A model generated the notes under the pieces. The model was not told where the DNA came from. It saw only the letters and a program-made list of their open reading frames with translations, and did not search any database. Below are positions 14,922-24,806 of a DNA stretch of 64,000 nucleotides, piece after piece. Both the position numbers and the translations under genes were made by a program. Source of the DNA: a virus; the IMG/VR virus record IMGVR_UViG_3300046373_000092, positions 1 to 64,000 of that record. One strand, 5' to 3'. The first letter of the stretch is position 1, and each line of letters starts with the position of its first letter.

Positions 14922-15056
14922 ATGTTAATGATTATCGACTTAAAATTTTTACTAACAAAAGTATCTGGGCTTATTTACCGTTTTTTGGAGAGCATACCCA
15001 ACTCCTCAATATTCCATAGACTCCTGTATTTCCTCATATTTAACAAATATATGTAG
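14922..15056 (+). CDS. Small hydrophobic protein (44 aa)
   Basis: The ATG has TAGGAG at 14911-14916. The peptide MLMIIDLKFLLTKVSGLIYR is followed by a second amphipathic, aromatic stretch ending LLYFLIFNKYM. Its last codons and TAG stop are formed by the late promoter motif at 15040-15057. It may be a membrane peptide or a chance frame. Confidence 0.4.
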   Translation: MLMIIDLKFLLTKVSGLIYRFLESIPNSSIFHRLLYFLIFNKYM

Positions 15057-15057
15057 A
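15040..15057 (+). promoter_or_regulatory. Late promoter motif, copy 6
   Basis: The sequence is TTAACAAATATATGTAGA. The predicted transcript start in TAGAGAC would leave a leader of under 20 bases before the gene at 15074. Confidence 0.7.
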
Positions 15058-15073
15058 GACACAGGAGAAGTTT

Positions 15074-15544
15074 ATGAGCGTTACTCTCACTATAAATAAC
15101 ACACCCTTCGAATATCCAGAACCGGGAGATCAAGCGCCCTGGGGCAGCGGGGCTACCGACTGGAGCATAGAGGTAACTCGAGTACTTAACTCACTCTCAG
15201 GTCCATCGGACATCCTAGAAACTACTGCAATTATTGATAATAACCAAACTACCCCACAGCCTATCGGAGGATTCTTCTTCGATCCTGTTTCGGTACGTTC
15301 ATTCTCTGTTCAAGTATCAATATATCGTGTTTACGGAACAAATGAAATAGCAGAACAATTGACATTCAACGGTCTTAACTTAGGTGCTTCAGGATGGCAA
15401 ATCCAGGCTGATGGAATAGGTAATGCTGGCGTGACGCTAGACATTACAAACTTAGGTCAAGTAACTTATACATCTTCTAATCTAACAGGATCTCCGTATA
15501 GCGGAATTATTAGATTTAGAGGAATTGGTATCTTAAGCGCATAA
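15074..15544 (+). CDS. Tail appendage protein (156 aa)
   Basis: The N-terminus contains YPEPGDQAPWGSGATDW, a pattern recurring in phage tail proteins. Residues about 55-156 are paralogous to the C-terminal domain of the protein at 22919-23431, sharing IDNNQ-x-x-PQ, F-x-PVS-x-RS and the AGVTLDITNLGQVTYTS pattern. It is probably a beta-rich receptor-region component. It heads the tail-fibre cluster behind its own late promoter copy. Confidence 0.65.
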   Translation: MSVTLTINNTPFEYPEPGDQAPWGSGATDWSIEVTRVLNSLSGPSDILETTAIIDNNQTTPQPIGGFFFDPVSVRSFSVQVSIYRVYGTNEIAEQLTFNGLNLGASGWQIQADGIGNAGVTLDITNLGQVTYTSSNLTGSPYSGIIRFRGIGILSA

Positions 15545-15561
15545 TTTAGGGAGACATATAG

Positions 15562-18500
15562 ATGAGTATTAAATCATTCCGTTATTTTTTAAAAGGTATT
15601 GAACTTCGCGGTGAAACCACTGATCCGACAGACAATGCAGAAGGGTCGATTTTTCAGAACAGCACAGACGCTAGATTGCGCACATACATCCAGGGTGCAG
15701 TTCGTAACATTGTTACAGACTCTCAAACACAAACCCTTACTAACAAAACAATTGACGGAGATTTAAACACTCTCGTAGATATTGCTGAATCATCAATTAA
15801 AACAAACCTAACTAACGCAAATAAGTTTATTCTTCGCGACGTCACAGGTGCTGTTGTTTCAAACACAAAAGACGTTCCAACTGGAGCGGTAGTCGGTACT
15901 TCAGACACACAAACGTTCACAAATAAAACGTTTGACGCCAACGCCACAGGTAACTCTATCTCTAACTTAGAGACAGCAGATTTAGCTGCAGGAGTTTTAA
16001 ATACCAGCACATCTTTATCTGGCGCAAGTAACACACAAGTTCCTTCTGCACTAGCAGCTAAATCTTACACCGATGCAGCTATCGTAGCAGCAGCTACAGG
16101 AAACGTTATTGGTCCAGCCTCAGCCACTGATAATGCCATTGCTAGATTTGACACTACTACTGGAAAATTAATTCAAAACTCTGTTGTGACGGTAAGCGAT
16201 ACAGGAGTTGTAGTTGGCGCATCAATTGACGCAGATACAAATACTATCACTAATATTGAAAATGCTGACATTAAAGCTGGTGCCGCTATTGCTAGAAATA
16301 AACTAGCATCTGGTACAAACAACGCGGTAGTATTTAACGATGGCTCTGGAGTAATGTCTAACGCCGCCGACTTAACAGTAACAACTAATGCTTTAACATT
16401 AGCGAATACAAAACACCTTGAGCTACAAGCTGCTACAGATTCTACCACTACAGGTACTGCCGCGACTTTAACAGCATTTAATGCAAGTGCAATCAGACTT
16501 ACAAACTCATCTCTAGTTTCTCTCGCAAACATTCCTTCTGGTAACGATGGACAAGAGCTTGTTCTTTTTAACAGAACAGGAGCTAGCATTGCAATAGCAG
16601 ACGATTCTGCAAGTTTAGGAACAGCTGCCCGTAGAATTTATACAGGTACTGGAACAACTATTACTTTTGCAAATAACTCAGCACTTATTTTACAATACGA
16701 TAACACATCAGTTAGATGGCAAATTATCGGAGGGACTGGATCTGGAACAGGCGGAGCAGAATTACCTCCTTCAGTTTTAGCACAACAAACTTTTGAAACA
16801 GCAGCTATCGGAGACTTCACTCAAACAGGTCTTAACTTAATTTCAGCTCCAGCCGGTATCCTTATTAAAGGAACTAAAGTTGCGCAATTAATTCACCAAG
16901 CAGCTTCTTCACAAAGCTTTAAACAAACTATCGCAGTAGACAGGCTATTTAGAAATAAGTTAATGACAATGACTTTAGATATTAAATCTACAGCTACTGC
17001 CGGTAACTTAACCATCCTTTTTAGAGATGAAACAAACTCTGCTGATATAGGCGTTGCTCAGGCTTTCACTATAGCATCTCAGGCAATTACTATTGCAACT
17101 ACTTCAGGACTTCCAACTTTAGCTGCGCTTTCAAACTCAGTAATTAACACCCTCTTCGTAGGTATGTCCGTAACTGGTTCTGGAATTCCAACGTCTACGA
17201 CCATTTCAGCTATCAATACTTCAACTGGGGTTGTAACTCTTTCTGCCAATGCCACAGCATCTGCCACAGTTACTGCGAGATTTAGTGCTCTACCAGCTAG
17301 AAACACATTCTCGTTTACTATGCCAGTTGGATGTGCGAGCTTCAGTTATACCATCACTGCGCTTCAAGAAGCCAATCTTCCAGAAAGTTATATTGACGAT
17401 ATTTATATCCAGCTTTCTGAAGCCGCTAAAACTAGTACTTCAATTTCTGTATATAAAAATAATGATACAAACTTTTCTGCATATGTTCCAACATTTACTG
17501 GCTTTGGTTCAGTAACTACTTCAAATATTAATTGGAGAAGAGTTGGTGGAAGTGTTGAACTTGAAGGTACTTTTGTTATCGGAACTGCAACTGCGACAGA
17601 ACAAAGAATGTCTTTACCAAATTCAATCGTATCATCGACGGGCATAAATGTTCTTGAACTTGCCGGCGAAATGGATACCAATGCCAACTTGGGGACTATC
17701 TATAAATTATTAGTATTAAAAGAACCATCAGTATCTTATGTGACATTCGGCGCTCAAGCATCTGGAACTCCTGGATTGGCAAAAACAGCATCTAGTGGAC
17801 CTTATCCTTCTGCCGGTTCGATAATGACGATTAAAGCATCTATTCCAATTCAGGGATGGAGTGCTACAGATACAGAAACTAAAACAATTGATTTAACTTC
17901 TTCGGTTTTAGTAACTCAACCAGATTCTATGGTGCGCGTTCAAGGCTCTAACGGTTTTGGATCAACAAATACTAAAATTGCTAGATTTTCTAACCTACTA
18001 ACTACCGTCGGTACTTCCGTATCCTATGCCGATTCAGCTACTTTGGGTGCAAGCTTTACCGCACTAGAGTCTGGAGTATATGAAATTGGATATTCGGCTT
18101 ATAGGGGAACTGCGGGAAGTGGATTAATTGGTATTTCTCTTAACTCCGCTCAGCTTACTACAAACATTCAAAGTGCAACCGCTTCTACCGTATTAGCTAT
18201 CGGCTCTACTGAAGGTAGTGCCGGCGGATTTGATAACATTAATTGGTCTGGTTATTTGACTGCCGGTGACGTGATTAGACCTCACACGGACGGTTCTCAA
18301 GCTTCTGAATCTTACTCGTCATTCACAATGTCTAAAGCCGGATCGATGAAGCAGTTAAACCCTTCTTCAGATCAAAAAATTGATATTCCAACTCACTCAC
18401 TTAGGTTCGAAGGAGCTTCTACTAGAGGTTCTACCGATACTGCAATTGTTAAATTCGACACTCTTTCTAACGTTAAAGGAGATGGATTTTCAGTGGCGAA

Positions 18501-20682
18501 CACTGTCGCGAATGGAACCGTTGTAACGATGACTAAAGCCGGAAGATTAAGCATTTCCTCTAGCTTAGTTCAAGCCGGTACTATAGCTATTTCTAAAAAC
18601 CAAAGCGTTTTAACTGCACTACCTTCTGCATCTGAAGCTATTGCCTCAGATTCGGGGTCAACAGGCTCGAGTAACGTTTCGGCAATAATTGATGTGGTGA
18701 TTGGTGATAAAATAAGAATTGCATCGAACGTGGCAATTAGTGCCGGAAACTTAAATGTTTTCCAACTCTCTCTTTCTGAAAACTCAGTACAAGTTGCTCT
18801 TTCGAACGTGCTTCCACAGTTCACTACTGGAGATTCTTCGGTTTTAGTAAATACTGCAAACGGATCTGGCTCAACTAACACTAGAATTAGAAGATTTTCA
18901 AATATACAAACCAACTCGGGATCGGATGTAATTTATTCAGATTCTGCAACATTGGGCGCAAGTTTTGTTGCCAATTCGGATGGTGAATATTTAATAACGT
19001 ATACTGATGAATTTTCTGCCGCAGATTATTTGGGACTAAGTTTAAATACTTCGGCTCCTTCCACTTCAGTTCAATCCATTCCAACATCAGAAGTTTTGGC
19101 TATGTCAGTAACTCCTGCTGCTAACAATCCACAGACTATTTCTTGGTCTGGACCCCTTTTAAAAGGAGATGTGATAAGACCCCACACTTCAAGCTCGGGG
19201 ACTGGAACGACTGCTGCAAGAACTAAATTTACAATGGTTAAGATTGGTAAGCCAAACATCACTTCAGTAGATGTGACTCCTTTTGTAAATATTAAATCTC
19301 CGGAAGACATTACATTTAGGGCAAGTGGCGCTCCACAAACTTCTTATACGGCAAATACTCCAATTGTATTTACTAGTGTAGTGGAAGATCCGGGAACTCT
19401 TTATAATACAACAACCGGTCAATACACATCTCCTATTACTGGAAATATGACAGTTTCGTATTATTTAAACACTAACGCGGCAATTAATACGATAACTAGT
19501 ATCTACGTAAACGGAGTTTTAAGAGCACCTACTGGATATTCATACAGTGCAACTGGAAACATATTTGGATCTGGAACTGTAAAAGTATTAAAGGGCGATT
19601 TAGTAGACATTAGATCTGCAAACGCTTGGACTGCAACGGGTGGTGGTAACAGTTTAACCATATCTTACCAAAAACCGAATGATGCGGTTGCAACTCCAAT
19701 ACAGCAGATTTCATCGGACACAATTCCATTTGTATTCAAATCAACTGCAATAGTTGACGCCGATCCAGTTGGAACGTTCAACACGTACACGTATGCGATA
19801 AATACGAACACTGCTACGATCTCAGCTTCTGCTCCAACTCAAACAATTGCAAGCATGAACACCAATGGGTTTCAGTTATTTTCAAGAGCATATAACACCG
19901 CTTCTACTACAGCGTCTCCTGCCAGAGTTGAAATTAAGATTGGAAAAGGACTAAAAACTTGCCAAGTAAATGCTTATATATCTGCAGCTAAGACGACTTC
20001 TTTTTCAACGGATTTTGTATCGTTCAACGCCAATGCTGGAGAATATGGAACTTTTATTCAATACAATGAAATCACCGGAGTACTTGTATTAAACGGCGGT
20101 TTAACTTTAACCGCTTCTAATACAACTAAGGCTTTGGGAGTAGATTCAGTCGGAAACGCGGCTCCTACTTCAGGTTACTTTGTGTTCAACGCATCTATGG
20201 CTCCTACAATGGCAGCGTTGCCGACCCTTCAACCAAGAGTTGCTTATTTGAGTGATCAAAAAGCTTCTGGTACGGCAGGAGGTAGTGCAAGTGCGGGATT
20301 CCAAACTAGAACATTAAATACGATTGTAGATTCTACTGGAATTGTTACAAGCTTATCTTCAAATCAATTCACTCTACCGGCTGGAACTTACAGTATTGCT
20401 GCTTTTAGTACGATGTACACCACTACTTCAAACAGAATTAGAATCAGAAACATTACAGATTCTACCAGTCCGATCCTAGGACTTAGTATGAGAAACAATA
20501 CGACTAACGCAGATACAAGTTCGATAAGTACGGCTTCTGGAGAGATTACTATTTCTGCCCCTAAAGTTTTCGAACTACAGCATTACGCCGGTACTGCAAA
20601 GGCTACCGATGGGTTAGGTCAACCCGCTTCGTCAGGAGAGAACGAACTTTATTCTCAAGTAACAATTACTAAAATCAGATAA
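15562..20682 (+). CDS. Giant modular tail fibre or spike protein (1706 aa)
   Basis: The N-terminal 500 residues contain the repeated tail-fibre pattern TNKTID / TNKTFD-A and Ala/Thr-rich beta helices. From about residue 785, three related modules occur (near 786, 946 and 1092), each with G-S-T-x-T-x-I-x-R-F-x-x followed by S-A-T-L-G-A-S-F and a G-x-Y strand. They look like C1q/TNF-type lectin heads. A further such module (YTSPITGNMTVSYYL) is near 1280. It is the likely host-recognition fibre. The next gene looks like its assembly chaperone. Confidence 0.85.
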   Translation: MSIKSFRYFLKGIELRGETTDPTDNAEGSIFQNSTDARLRTYIQGAVRNIVTDSQTQTLTNKTIDGDLNTLVDIAESSIKTNLTNANKFILRDVTGAVVSNTKDVPTGAVVGTSDTQTFTNKTFDANATGNSISNLETADLAAGVLNTSTSLSGASNTQVPSALAAKSYTDAAIVAAATGNVIGPASATDNAIARFDTTTGKLIQNSVVTVSDTGVVVGASIDADTNTITNIENADIKAGAAIARNKLASGTNNAVVFNDGSGVMSNAADLTVTTNALTLANTKHLELQAATDSTTTGTAATLTAFNASAIRLTNSSLVSLANIPSGNDGQELVLFNRTGASIAIADDSASLGTAARRIYTGTGTTITFANNSALILQYDNTSVRWQIIGGTGSGTGGAELPPSVLAQQTFETAAIGDFTQTGLNLISAPAGILIKGTKVAQLIHQAASSQSFKQTIAVDRLFRNKLMTMTLDIKSTATAGNLTILFRDETNSADIGVAQAFTIASQAITIATTSGLPTLAALSNSVINTLFVGMSVTGSGIPTSTTISAINTSTGVVTLSANATASATVTARFSALPARNTFSFTMPVGCASFSYTITALQEANLPESYIDDIYIQLSEAAKTSTSISVYKNNDTNFSAYVPTFTGFGSVTTSNINWRRVGGSVELEGTFVIGTATATEQRMSLPNSIVSSTGINVLELAGEMDTNANLGTIYKLLVLKEPSVSYVTFGAQASGTPGLAKTASSGPYPSAGSIMTIKASIPIQGWSATDTETKTIDLTSSVLVTQPDSMVRVQGSNGFGSTNTKIARFSNLLTTVGTSVSYADSATLGASFTALESGVYEIGYSAYRGTAGSGLIGISLNSAQLTTNIQSATASTVLAIGSTEGSAGGFDNINWSGYLTAGDVIRPHTDGSQASESYSSFTMSKAGSMKQLNPSSDQKIDIPTHSLRFEGASTRGSTDTAIVKFDTLSNVKGDGFSVANTVANGTVVTMTKAGRLSISSSLVQAGTIAISKNQSVLTALPSASEAIASDSGSTGSSNVSAIIDVVIGDKIRIASNVAISAGNLNVFQLSLSENSVQVALSNVLPQFTTGDSSVLVNTANGSGSTNTRIRRFSNIQTNSGSDVIYSDSATLGASFVANSDGEYLITYTDEFSAADYLGLSLNTSAPSTSVQSIPTSEVLAMSVTPAANNPQTISWSGPLLKGDVIRPHTSSSGTGTTAARTKFTMVKIGKPNITSVDVTPFVNIKSPEDITFRASGAPQTSYTANTPIVFTSVVEDPGTLYNTTTGQYTSPITGNMTVSYYLNTNAAINTITSIYVNGVLRAPTGYSYSATGNIFGSGTVKVLKGDLVDIRSANAWTATGGGNSLTISYQKPNDAVATPIQQISSDTIPFVFKSTAIVDADPVGTFNTYTYAINTNTATISASAPTQTIASMNTNGFQLFSRAYNTASTTASPARVEIKIGKGLKTCQVNAYISAAKTTSFSTDFVSFNANAGEYGTFIQYNEITGVLVLNGGLTLTASNTTKALGVDSVGNAAPTSGYFVFNASMAPTMAALPTLQPRVAYLSDQKASGTAGGSASAGFQTRTLNTIVDSTGIVTSLSSNQFTLPAGTYSIAAFSTMYTTTSNRIRIRNITDSTSPILGLSMRNNTTNADTSSISTASGEITISAPKVFELQHYAGTAKATDGLGQPASSGENELYSQVTITKIR

Positions 20683-20690
20683 GGATAATT

Positions 20691-21005
20691 ATGAATATTA
20701 CAGATTTAATCAATGAATATTTAAAAGATAAACAAAGAGATTTAGAAAACGACTGTTTCAACATAGTCGATAACAAAATCTTTTCATGGAACTTTACATA
20801 TGTGCCCCAGCCTACGCAGGAAGAGCTAGAAGCACTAGCTTCTTCAGTAGAGGCAGATCATCTTCAAGAGGCAATTAATGCTGAATCGGAGGCTTATTTA
20901 GCTTCTACAGATTGGTTAATCGTTAGAGAAATGGAGACAGGAATCCAGTGTCCGATTGAAGTGAAAATTGCAAGATCACAGGCTCGATTACAAATAGTTA
21001 GATAG
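20691..21005 (+). CDS. Tail fibre assembly-like protein (104 aa)
   Basis: The C-terminal half (STDWLIVREMETGIQCP, then EVKIARSQARLQIVR) matches the phage tail-fibre assembly or tail chaperone pattern D-W-x-x-x-R-x-x-E-T-G-x-x-x-P-x-x-V-x-x-A-R. The first half is acidic and helical (EEALEALA-like). It follows the giant fibre after eight bases, as expected for a fibre chaperone. Confidence 0.7.
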   Translation: MNITDLINEYLKDKQRDLENDCFNIVDNKIFSWNFTYVPQPTQEELEALASSVEADHLQEAINAESEAYLASTDWLIVREMETGIQCPIEVKIARSQARLQIVR

Positions 21006-21012
21006 GGGGCAT

Positions 21013-21861
21013 ATGGCAGATATTAAGTTTGGTGTAAATAAACAAGCTGTCGGACCGACTATACTCGGACCGTTGGAAGTTTCGGGAGAAACTAAAGTTA
21101 GGTTTATAATCGAGAACGCTACAATCAATAATACGATTGAAATAAGAGGAAGAATTAAAGGGCAAAACTCTTGGGACTTACTCACCACATTTACGGGCAA
21201 CGCTGCTCAGAATGTGAATGTTAACGTTTATGACGAATTAGAAATAGAAATAACTACTTACGAAGCAACTGGAAACTACGTCCGGATACTTGCTTCAGGT
21301 TTTAATCCAGCCGAAGGGTCTGCTATCAATACGATAGGTGTTCCATTCGGCGAAAATGTAGAAGAGAATCCTAGAGTCAATTTCACTTCTAGTGATAACT
21401 CTGTTCACATCTCTGGTACTCAAGGGACCGGCACTATAGATTTTACAGTGTCAGCATCCTCTAATCCAAACTCGTACTCTTCTTTCGTGCCAACTACAGG
21501 AAGCACTCCCACAGCTAACAGCTCCGGAGACAGTCTAACTATGTTGTCGGTAGATAACACAATTATAATTACTGGAAACAATGTCGGAGAGTCTCTAGAT
21601 TTTGGGGTTAGCTCTTTAGTTAAGAATAATTTAGTTAAGCAGGAAGCGAGAACTTTAACACTCTCAGAATACGACGGAAAGCAGTTGACTTTAGCAGCAG
21701 CTCCTTTAGTAGCCAGTAAAACAAGAATGGTTATTATCGGCGGTCCAGAACAAAAGTATTCTATAGATTTTCTAGTGTCGGGAACCACCCTTACATGGTC
21801 TAGCTTAGGAATAGATGGAATTATTGAAATAGGCGACACGTTACTAATAACATATCCATAG
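21013..21861 (+). CDS. Tail appendage protein (282 aa)
   Basis: The protein is beta-rich throughout, with a central Ser/Thr-rich section (GTQGTGTIDFTVSAS) and a C-terminal domain ending GIDGIIEIGDTLLITYP. The end resembles that of the next gene product (GDILVVKFEYL), so the two may share a C-terminal fold. AGGGGGC precedes the ATG. The exact role is unknown, but it belongs to the fibre cluster. Confidence 0.65.
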   Translation: MADIKFGVNKQAVGPTILGPLEVSGETKVRFIIENATINNTIEIRGRIKGQNSWDLLTTFTGNAAQNVNVNVYDELEIEITTYEATGNYVRILASGFNPAEGSAINTIGVPFGENVEENPRVNFTSSDNSVHISGTQGTGTIDFTVSASSNPNSYSSFVPTTGSTPTANSSGDSLTMLSVDNTIIITGNNVGESLDFGVSSLVKNNLVKQEARTLTLSEYDGKQLTLAAAPLVASKTRMVIIGGPEQKYSIDFLVSGTTLTWSSLGIDGIIEIGDTLLITYP

Positions 21862-21867
21862 GAATAT

Positions 21868-22905
21868 ATGACACAAATTAAAAAGAAGTTTATTGAGTCA
21901 AATGCAGTAGACGGAACTAAAATTAGGCTTAATAACGATCAGTTTTTGCGTGCAAGAAATGCTGCAAATAGTGCTGACGTAAACGTACTTAAAGTAGACG
22001 CTTCAGACACTATTCAGTTTCCTTCGGTTCCAGAAGTTTCCTCTGACCCCAGCTCGGCAAACGGGTTAGTAAGAAAATCATACGTAGACAACCTACTAAA
22101 TGGCTTAAAGTGGAAGAATCCCGTTAGAGCTGCCTCTACTGGCAACCTGACATTATCCGGTGCCCAAACTGTCGATGGAGTGTCTCTAATTGCAGGAGAT
22201 AGACTTTTAGCTAAAGACCAAACAGATCCGAAAGAGAACGGTATTTACGTTGTAGCCGCAGGGGCTTATACGAGAGCTATAGACGCCGATGCAGGCTCTG
22301 AATTAGTCAGTGCTGCAGTATTCGCTTCAGAGGGCACTGTGAATGCGGATAAGGGCTTCACATGCTCTACAGATGCCCCAATCACAATCGGTGTAACTAA
22401 CATATCATTTATTCAATTTACGTCAGCAGGATCTTATACGGCTGGAAACGGGATTAACATTACCAGTTCTACTATCTCAGTAGCTCTAGATACTAACCCA
22501 GGACTTGAGTTTAACTCTGCAGCCCTTAGAGTAAAGATCAATGCCGCAGGAGCCCTAACTAGGGATGCCAACGGCTTGGCAGTTAAGGTAGATTCAGCCA
22601 CTACTAAAATAAATGCCTCTAATCAAATTGAAGGCTTGAAAAGAGCAGAATCAATTATAACGTTAAACAGCACAGATATAACAAATCAATATATAGACTT
22701 GTCTCGAGTTGCGGCTTCTGCGGAAGGAATTGTATTTTATTGTGTGGGAGGACCCATACAAACAAATACTATTGACTACACGGTGTCTCTGACTGGAGGA
22801 GCTGGTAGCAACACAAGGATATCTTTCGCCGGAGATTTAGCTACGGCTGGAGCTGCTGCATTGGTTTCTGGAGACATATTAGTAGTAAAGTTTGAATACC
22901 TATAA
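21868..22905 (+). CDS. Tail fibre/tail spike-type protein (345 aa)
   Basis: The N-terminus (KKFIESNAVDGTKIRLNND, FLRARNAANSADVNVLKV) and the middle segment (SYVDNLLNGLKWKNPVR, AKDQTDPKENGIYVV) are patterns seen repeatedly in phage tail-fibre and collar proteins. The C-terminus is a small beta domain. It is likely a structural branch of the host-attachment apparatus. Confidence 0.75.
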   Translation: MTQIKKKFIESNAVDGTKIRLNNDQFLRARNAANSADVNVLKVDASDTIQFPSVPEVSSDPSSANGLVRKSYVDNLLNGLKWKNPVRAASTGNLTLSGAQTVDGVSLIAGDRLLAKDQTDPKENGIYVVAAGAYTRAIDADAGSELVSAAVFASEGTVNADKGFTCSTDAPITIGVTNISFIQFTSAGSYTAGNGINITSSTISVALDTNPGLEFNSAALRVKINAAGALTRDANGLAVKVDSATTKINASNQIEGLKRAESIITLNSTDITNQYIDLSRVAASAEGIVFYCVGGPIQTNTIDYTVSLTGGAGSNTRISFAGDLATAGAAALVSGDILVVKFEYL

Positions 22906-22918
22906 TTAGGAATTTTAA

Positions 22919-23431
22919 GTGAGCCGAATAAGCAAAAAATTTATAAAGTTTGGAACGGGTACAGAAGAGGTTAATTCCCAGTCTATACCCGCCAATTATA
23001 CACCAACCAACTATACACCCAGTCAAGTGTCTTCAGAAGGTACAGATAAAATATCTGCCCATTTGAAAGGCATAAATGCGGCGTTAGCGGGCACCGCCAC
23101 TATTTACGTGGATAGTATCGATAATAACCAATCGTCTCCACAGAGCATCACCAACGCTCTTTTTAATCCAGTCTCAATAAGATCTGTTGAGATTACGTTT
23201 AGTATACGCAGAACAACAAATATAAGTGAGAAAGTATCAACAGGAACAATATACCTGTCATATTTGCCTATAGCGGCAACGTGGGACATCAGCTATGACA
23301 GCACGTCTTCAAATGCGGGAATTACTTTCGATATTACAGATGCAGGACAATTAAACTACACGAGTACTAATATTTCCGGAACAGGATATGCTGGAAACAT
23401 TAAATACACATTTATAACATTCCCTTCATAG
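22919..23431 (+). CDS. Tail appendage protein paralogous to 15074-15544 (170 aa)
   Basis: It starts at GTG with AGGAAT upstream. The N-terminus contains KFGTGTEEVNSQSIPANY and the repeated tetrad YTPTNYTPSQV, a common fibre N-terminal linker. Residues 60-170 are paralogous to the protein at 15074-15544 (IDNNQSSPQS, FNPVSIRS, NAGITFDITDAGQLNYTS). The domain has therefore been duplicated and attached to a new N-terminus. Confidence 0.7.
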   Translation: MSRISKKFIKFGTGTEEVNSQSIPANYTPTNYTPSQVSSEGTDKISAHLKGINAALAGTATIYVDSIDNNQSSPQSITNALFNPVSIRSVEITFSIRRTTNISEKVSTGTIYLSYLPIAATWDISYDSTSSNAGITFDITDAGQLNYTSTNISGTGYAGNIKYTFITFPS

Positions 23432-23441
23432 GATATGAAGT

Positions 23442-24428
23442 ATGAGCAAACAAAATGGATTGAGTATGCTAGACTCTGGGCAAGTCATCCAAGAAGTCCA
23501 CAACGAGTCAGAAAAAGCTTTAGACGTAATCTCAGCCAATAGCTTGGTCCCTAAGCGTTACGGAAAAGTAGAGTTAGAATATATACAATCTGCAGACGGA
23601 ACTTGTAAAGCAGTTAGCACCGCTAAGTATTATTCAAATGGAGCCTACCAGTCACAGACTGCAATAGTTCACGGAGACGTAATTGGAACTCCTCATAAAA
23701 CCACTGTAAATTTCTTTAATCGAACTCCTTCAAATTTAGCAAACAATTACCTCAATATTTTTGATAGTAACGGCTCTGTGTTGGTGTGGTTCAATTTAGA
23801 TGGAACGGGAACTCCTCCCGACAGCGAAGACAGGTTAATAGAAGTTTCCATAGCTTCGTCAGATACAGAACCCCAGCTTGCCCAAAAATTAAATGCGGCA
23901 ATCAATACAGACATTAGCTTTTTCTCAGTAGTTCAAGATGTAATGGCTATGATCGTTAATTACGAATCCGGTATTAGACAAAATAGCGTAGACATTAATT
24001 CTGGGCTAGTTTTAAAAAATATTCAAGGCGTAGATACGAATCGTTTAGATGGTAAATTTTTTTACTTGAATAATGTGGGAATTTCCACACAATATTACGT
24101 CTGGTATAACGTAGATAATCTAAGCACTGATCCAATGGTTCCTGGAAGAACTGGAATCCAAGTAAACATCCCCTATGGAGCCTCGGAAGAGCTAGTAAGT
24201 CTAAATACTGCATTCGCTATTGCTCAAACCACAGACTTCACAACAGAGAATTTCGACAATAAAATCTGTATTAATAACAAATATATAGGTACGGCAGATA
24301 TTATAAAGGATGTGAATTCTGCATTTTCTTTCAAGATAAATACGAAGGGAATGGACCGAGAATTGATAGCGCAACTTGTAATGACGTATGACGTTAATAA
24401 CGACTTAGTTTCCGTGGAAAGGTTATGA
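23442..24428 (+). CDS. Tail protein with tandem VW(F/Y)-type domain (328 aa)
   Basis: Two related units are visible: LNIFDSNGSVLVWFNLDG at about residues 105-165 and FFYLNNVGISTQYYVWYN at about 205-265. Each is followed by a P-containing loop and an I-x-V-x-I strand. The same unit occurs in the long protein at 29335-32757. It is probably a beta-rich structural protein of the tail. It overlaps the next gene by four bases (ATGA). Confidence 0.65.
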   Translation: MSKQNGLSMLDSGQVIQEVHNESEKALDVISANSLVPKRYGKVELEYIQSADGTCKAVSTAKYYSNGAYQSQTAIVHGDVIGTPHKTTVNFFNRTPSNLANNYLNIFDSNGSVLVWFNLDGTGTPPDSEDRLIEVSIASSDTEPQLAQKLNAAINTDISFFSVVQDVMAMIVNYESGIRQNSVDINSGLVLKNIQGVDTNRLDGKFFYLNNVGISTQYYVWYNVDNLSTDPMVPGRTGIQVNIPYGASEELVSLNTAFAIAQTTDFTTENFDNKICINNKYIGTADIIKDVNSAFSFKINTKGMDRELIAQLVMTYDVNNDLVSVERL

Positions 24429-24796
24429 AGTTCAATTTTAATCCTTTGAGTGCACAGTTTGAGCTACAAGCCGGCAACTGTAACACTTCATCGGGAGGGG
24501 CAGCGCAGACCTTTGCTAGCGTCCCAGTTATTCAAAACATTCCAATAGCGAATGCAGATGAAGAAGTGGTCATTACGCTACCAGTAGGTACCAGAAAGCT
24601 AATGTTGAAAGTTAGAAACTACTCTTCAACAGTAAAGTTTAGCTACTCTCAAGGAGATAGCGGCACCAACTACATGACAATTACTAGAGGCTGTTCTTAC
24701 AGTGAAGACAATATTCTCACAGTTACTGGAAATACAAAAATATACATTCAATCGACCAAACCAAATGTCGTAATTGAATGCTTAACATGGGCTTAA
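24425..24796 (+). CDS. Small tail-cluster protein (123 aa)
   Basis: The start overlaps the preceding stop. The sequence is beta-rich with VVITLPVGTRKLMLKVRN in the middle and short aromatic strands at the end (KIYIQSTKPNVVIECLTWA). No family is recognised. It sits in the fibre cluster and is likely a virion component. Confidence 0.6.
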   Translation: MKFNFNPLSAQFELQAGNCNTSSGGAAQTFASVPVIQNIPIANADEEVVITLPVGTRKLMLKVRNYSSTVKFSYSQGDSGTNYMTITRGCSYSEDNILTVTGNTKIYIQSTKPNVVIECLTWA

Positions 24797-24806
24797 TGGA
24801 GGTTTT

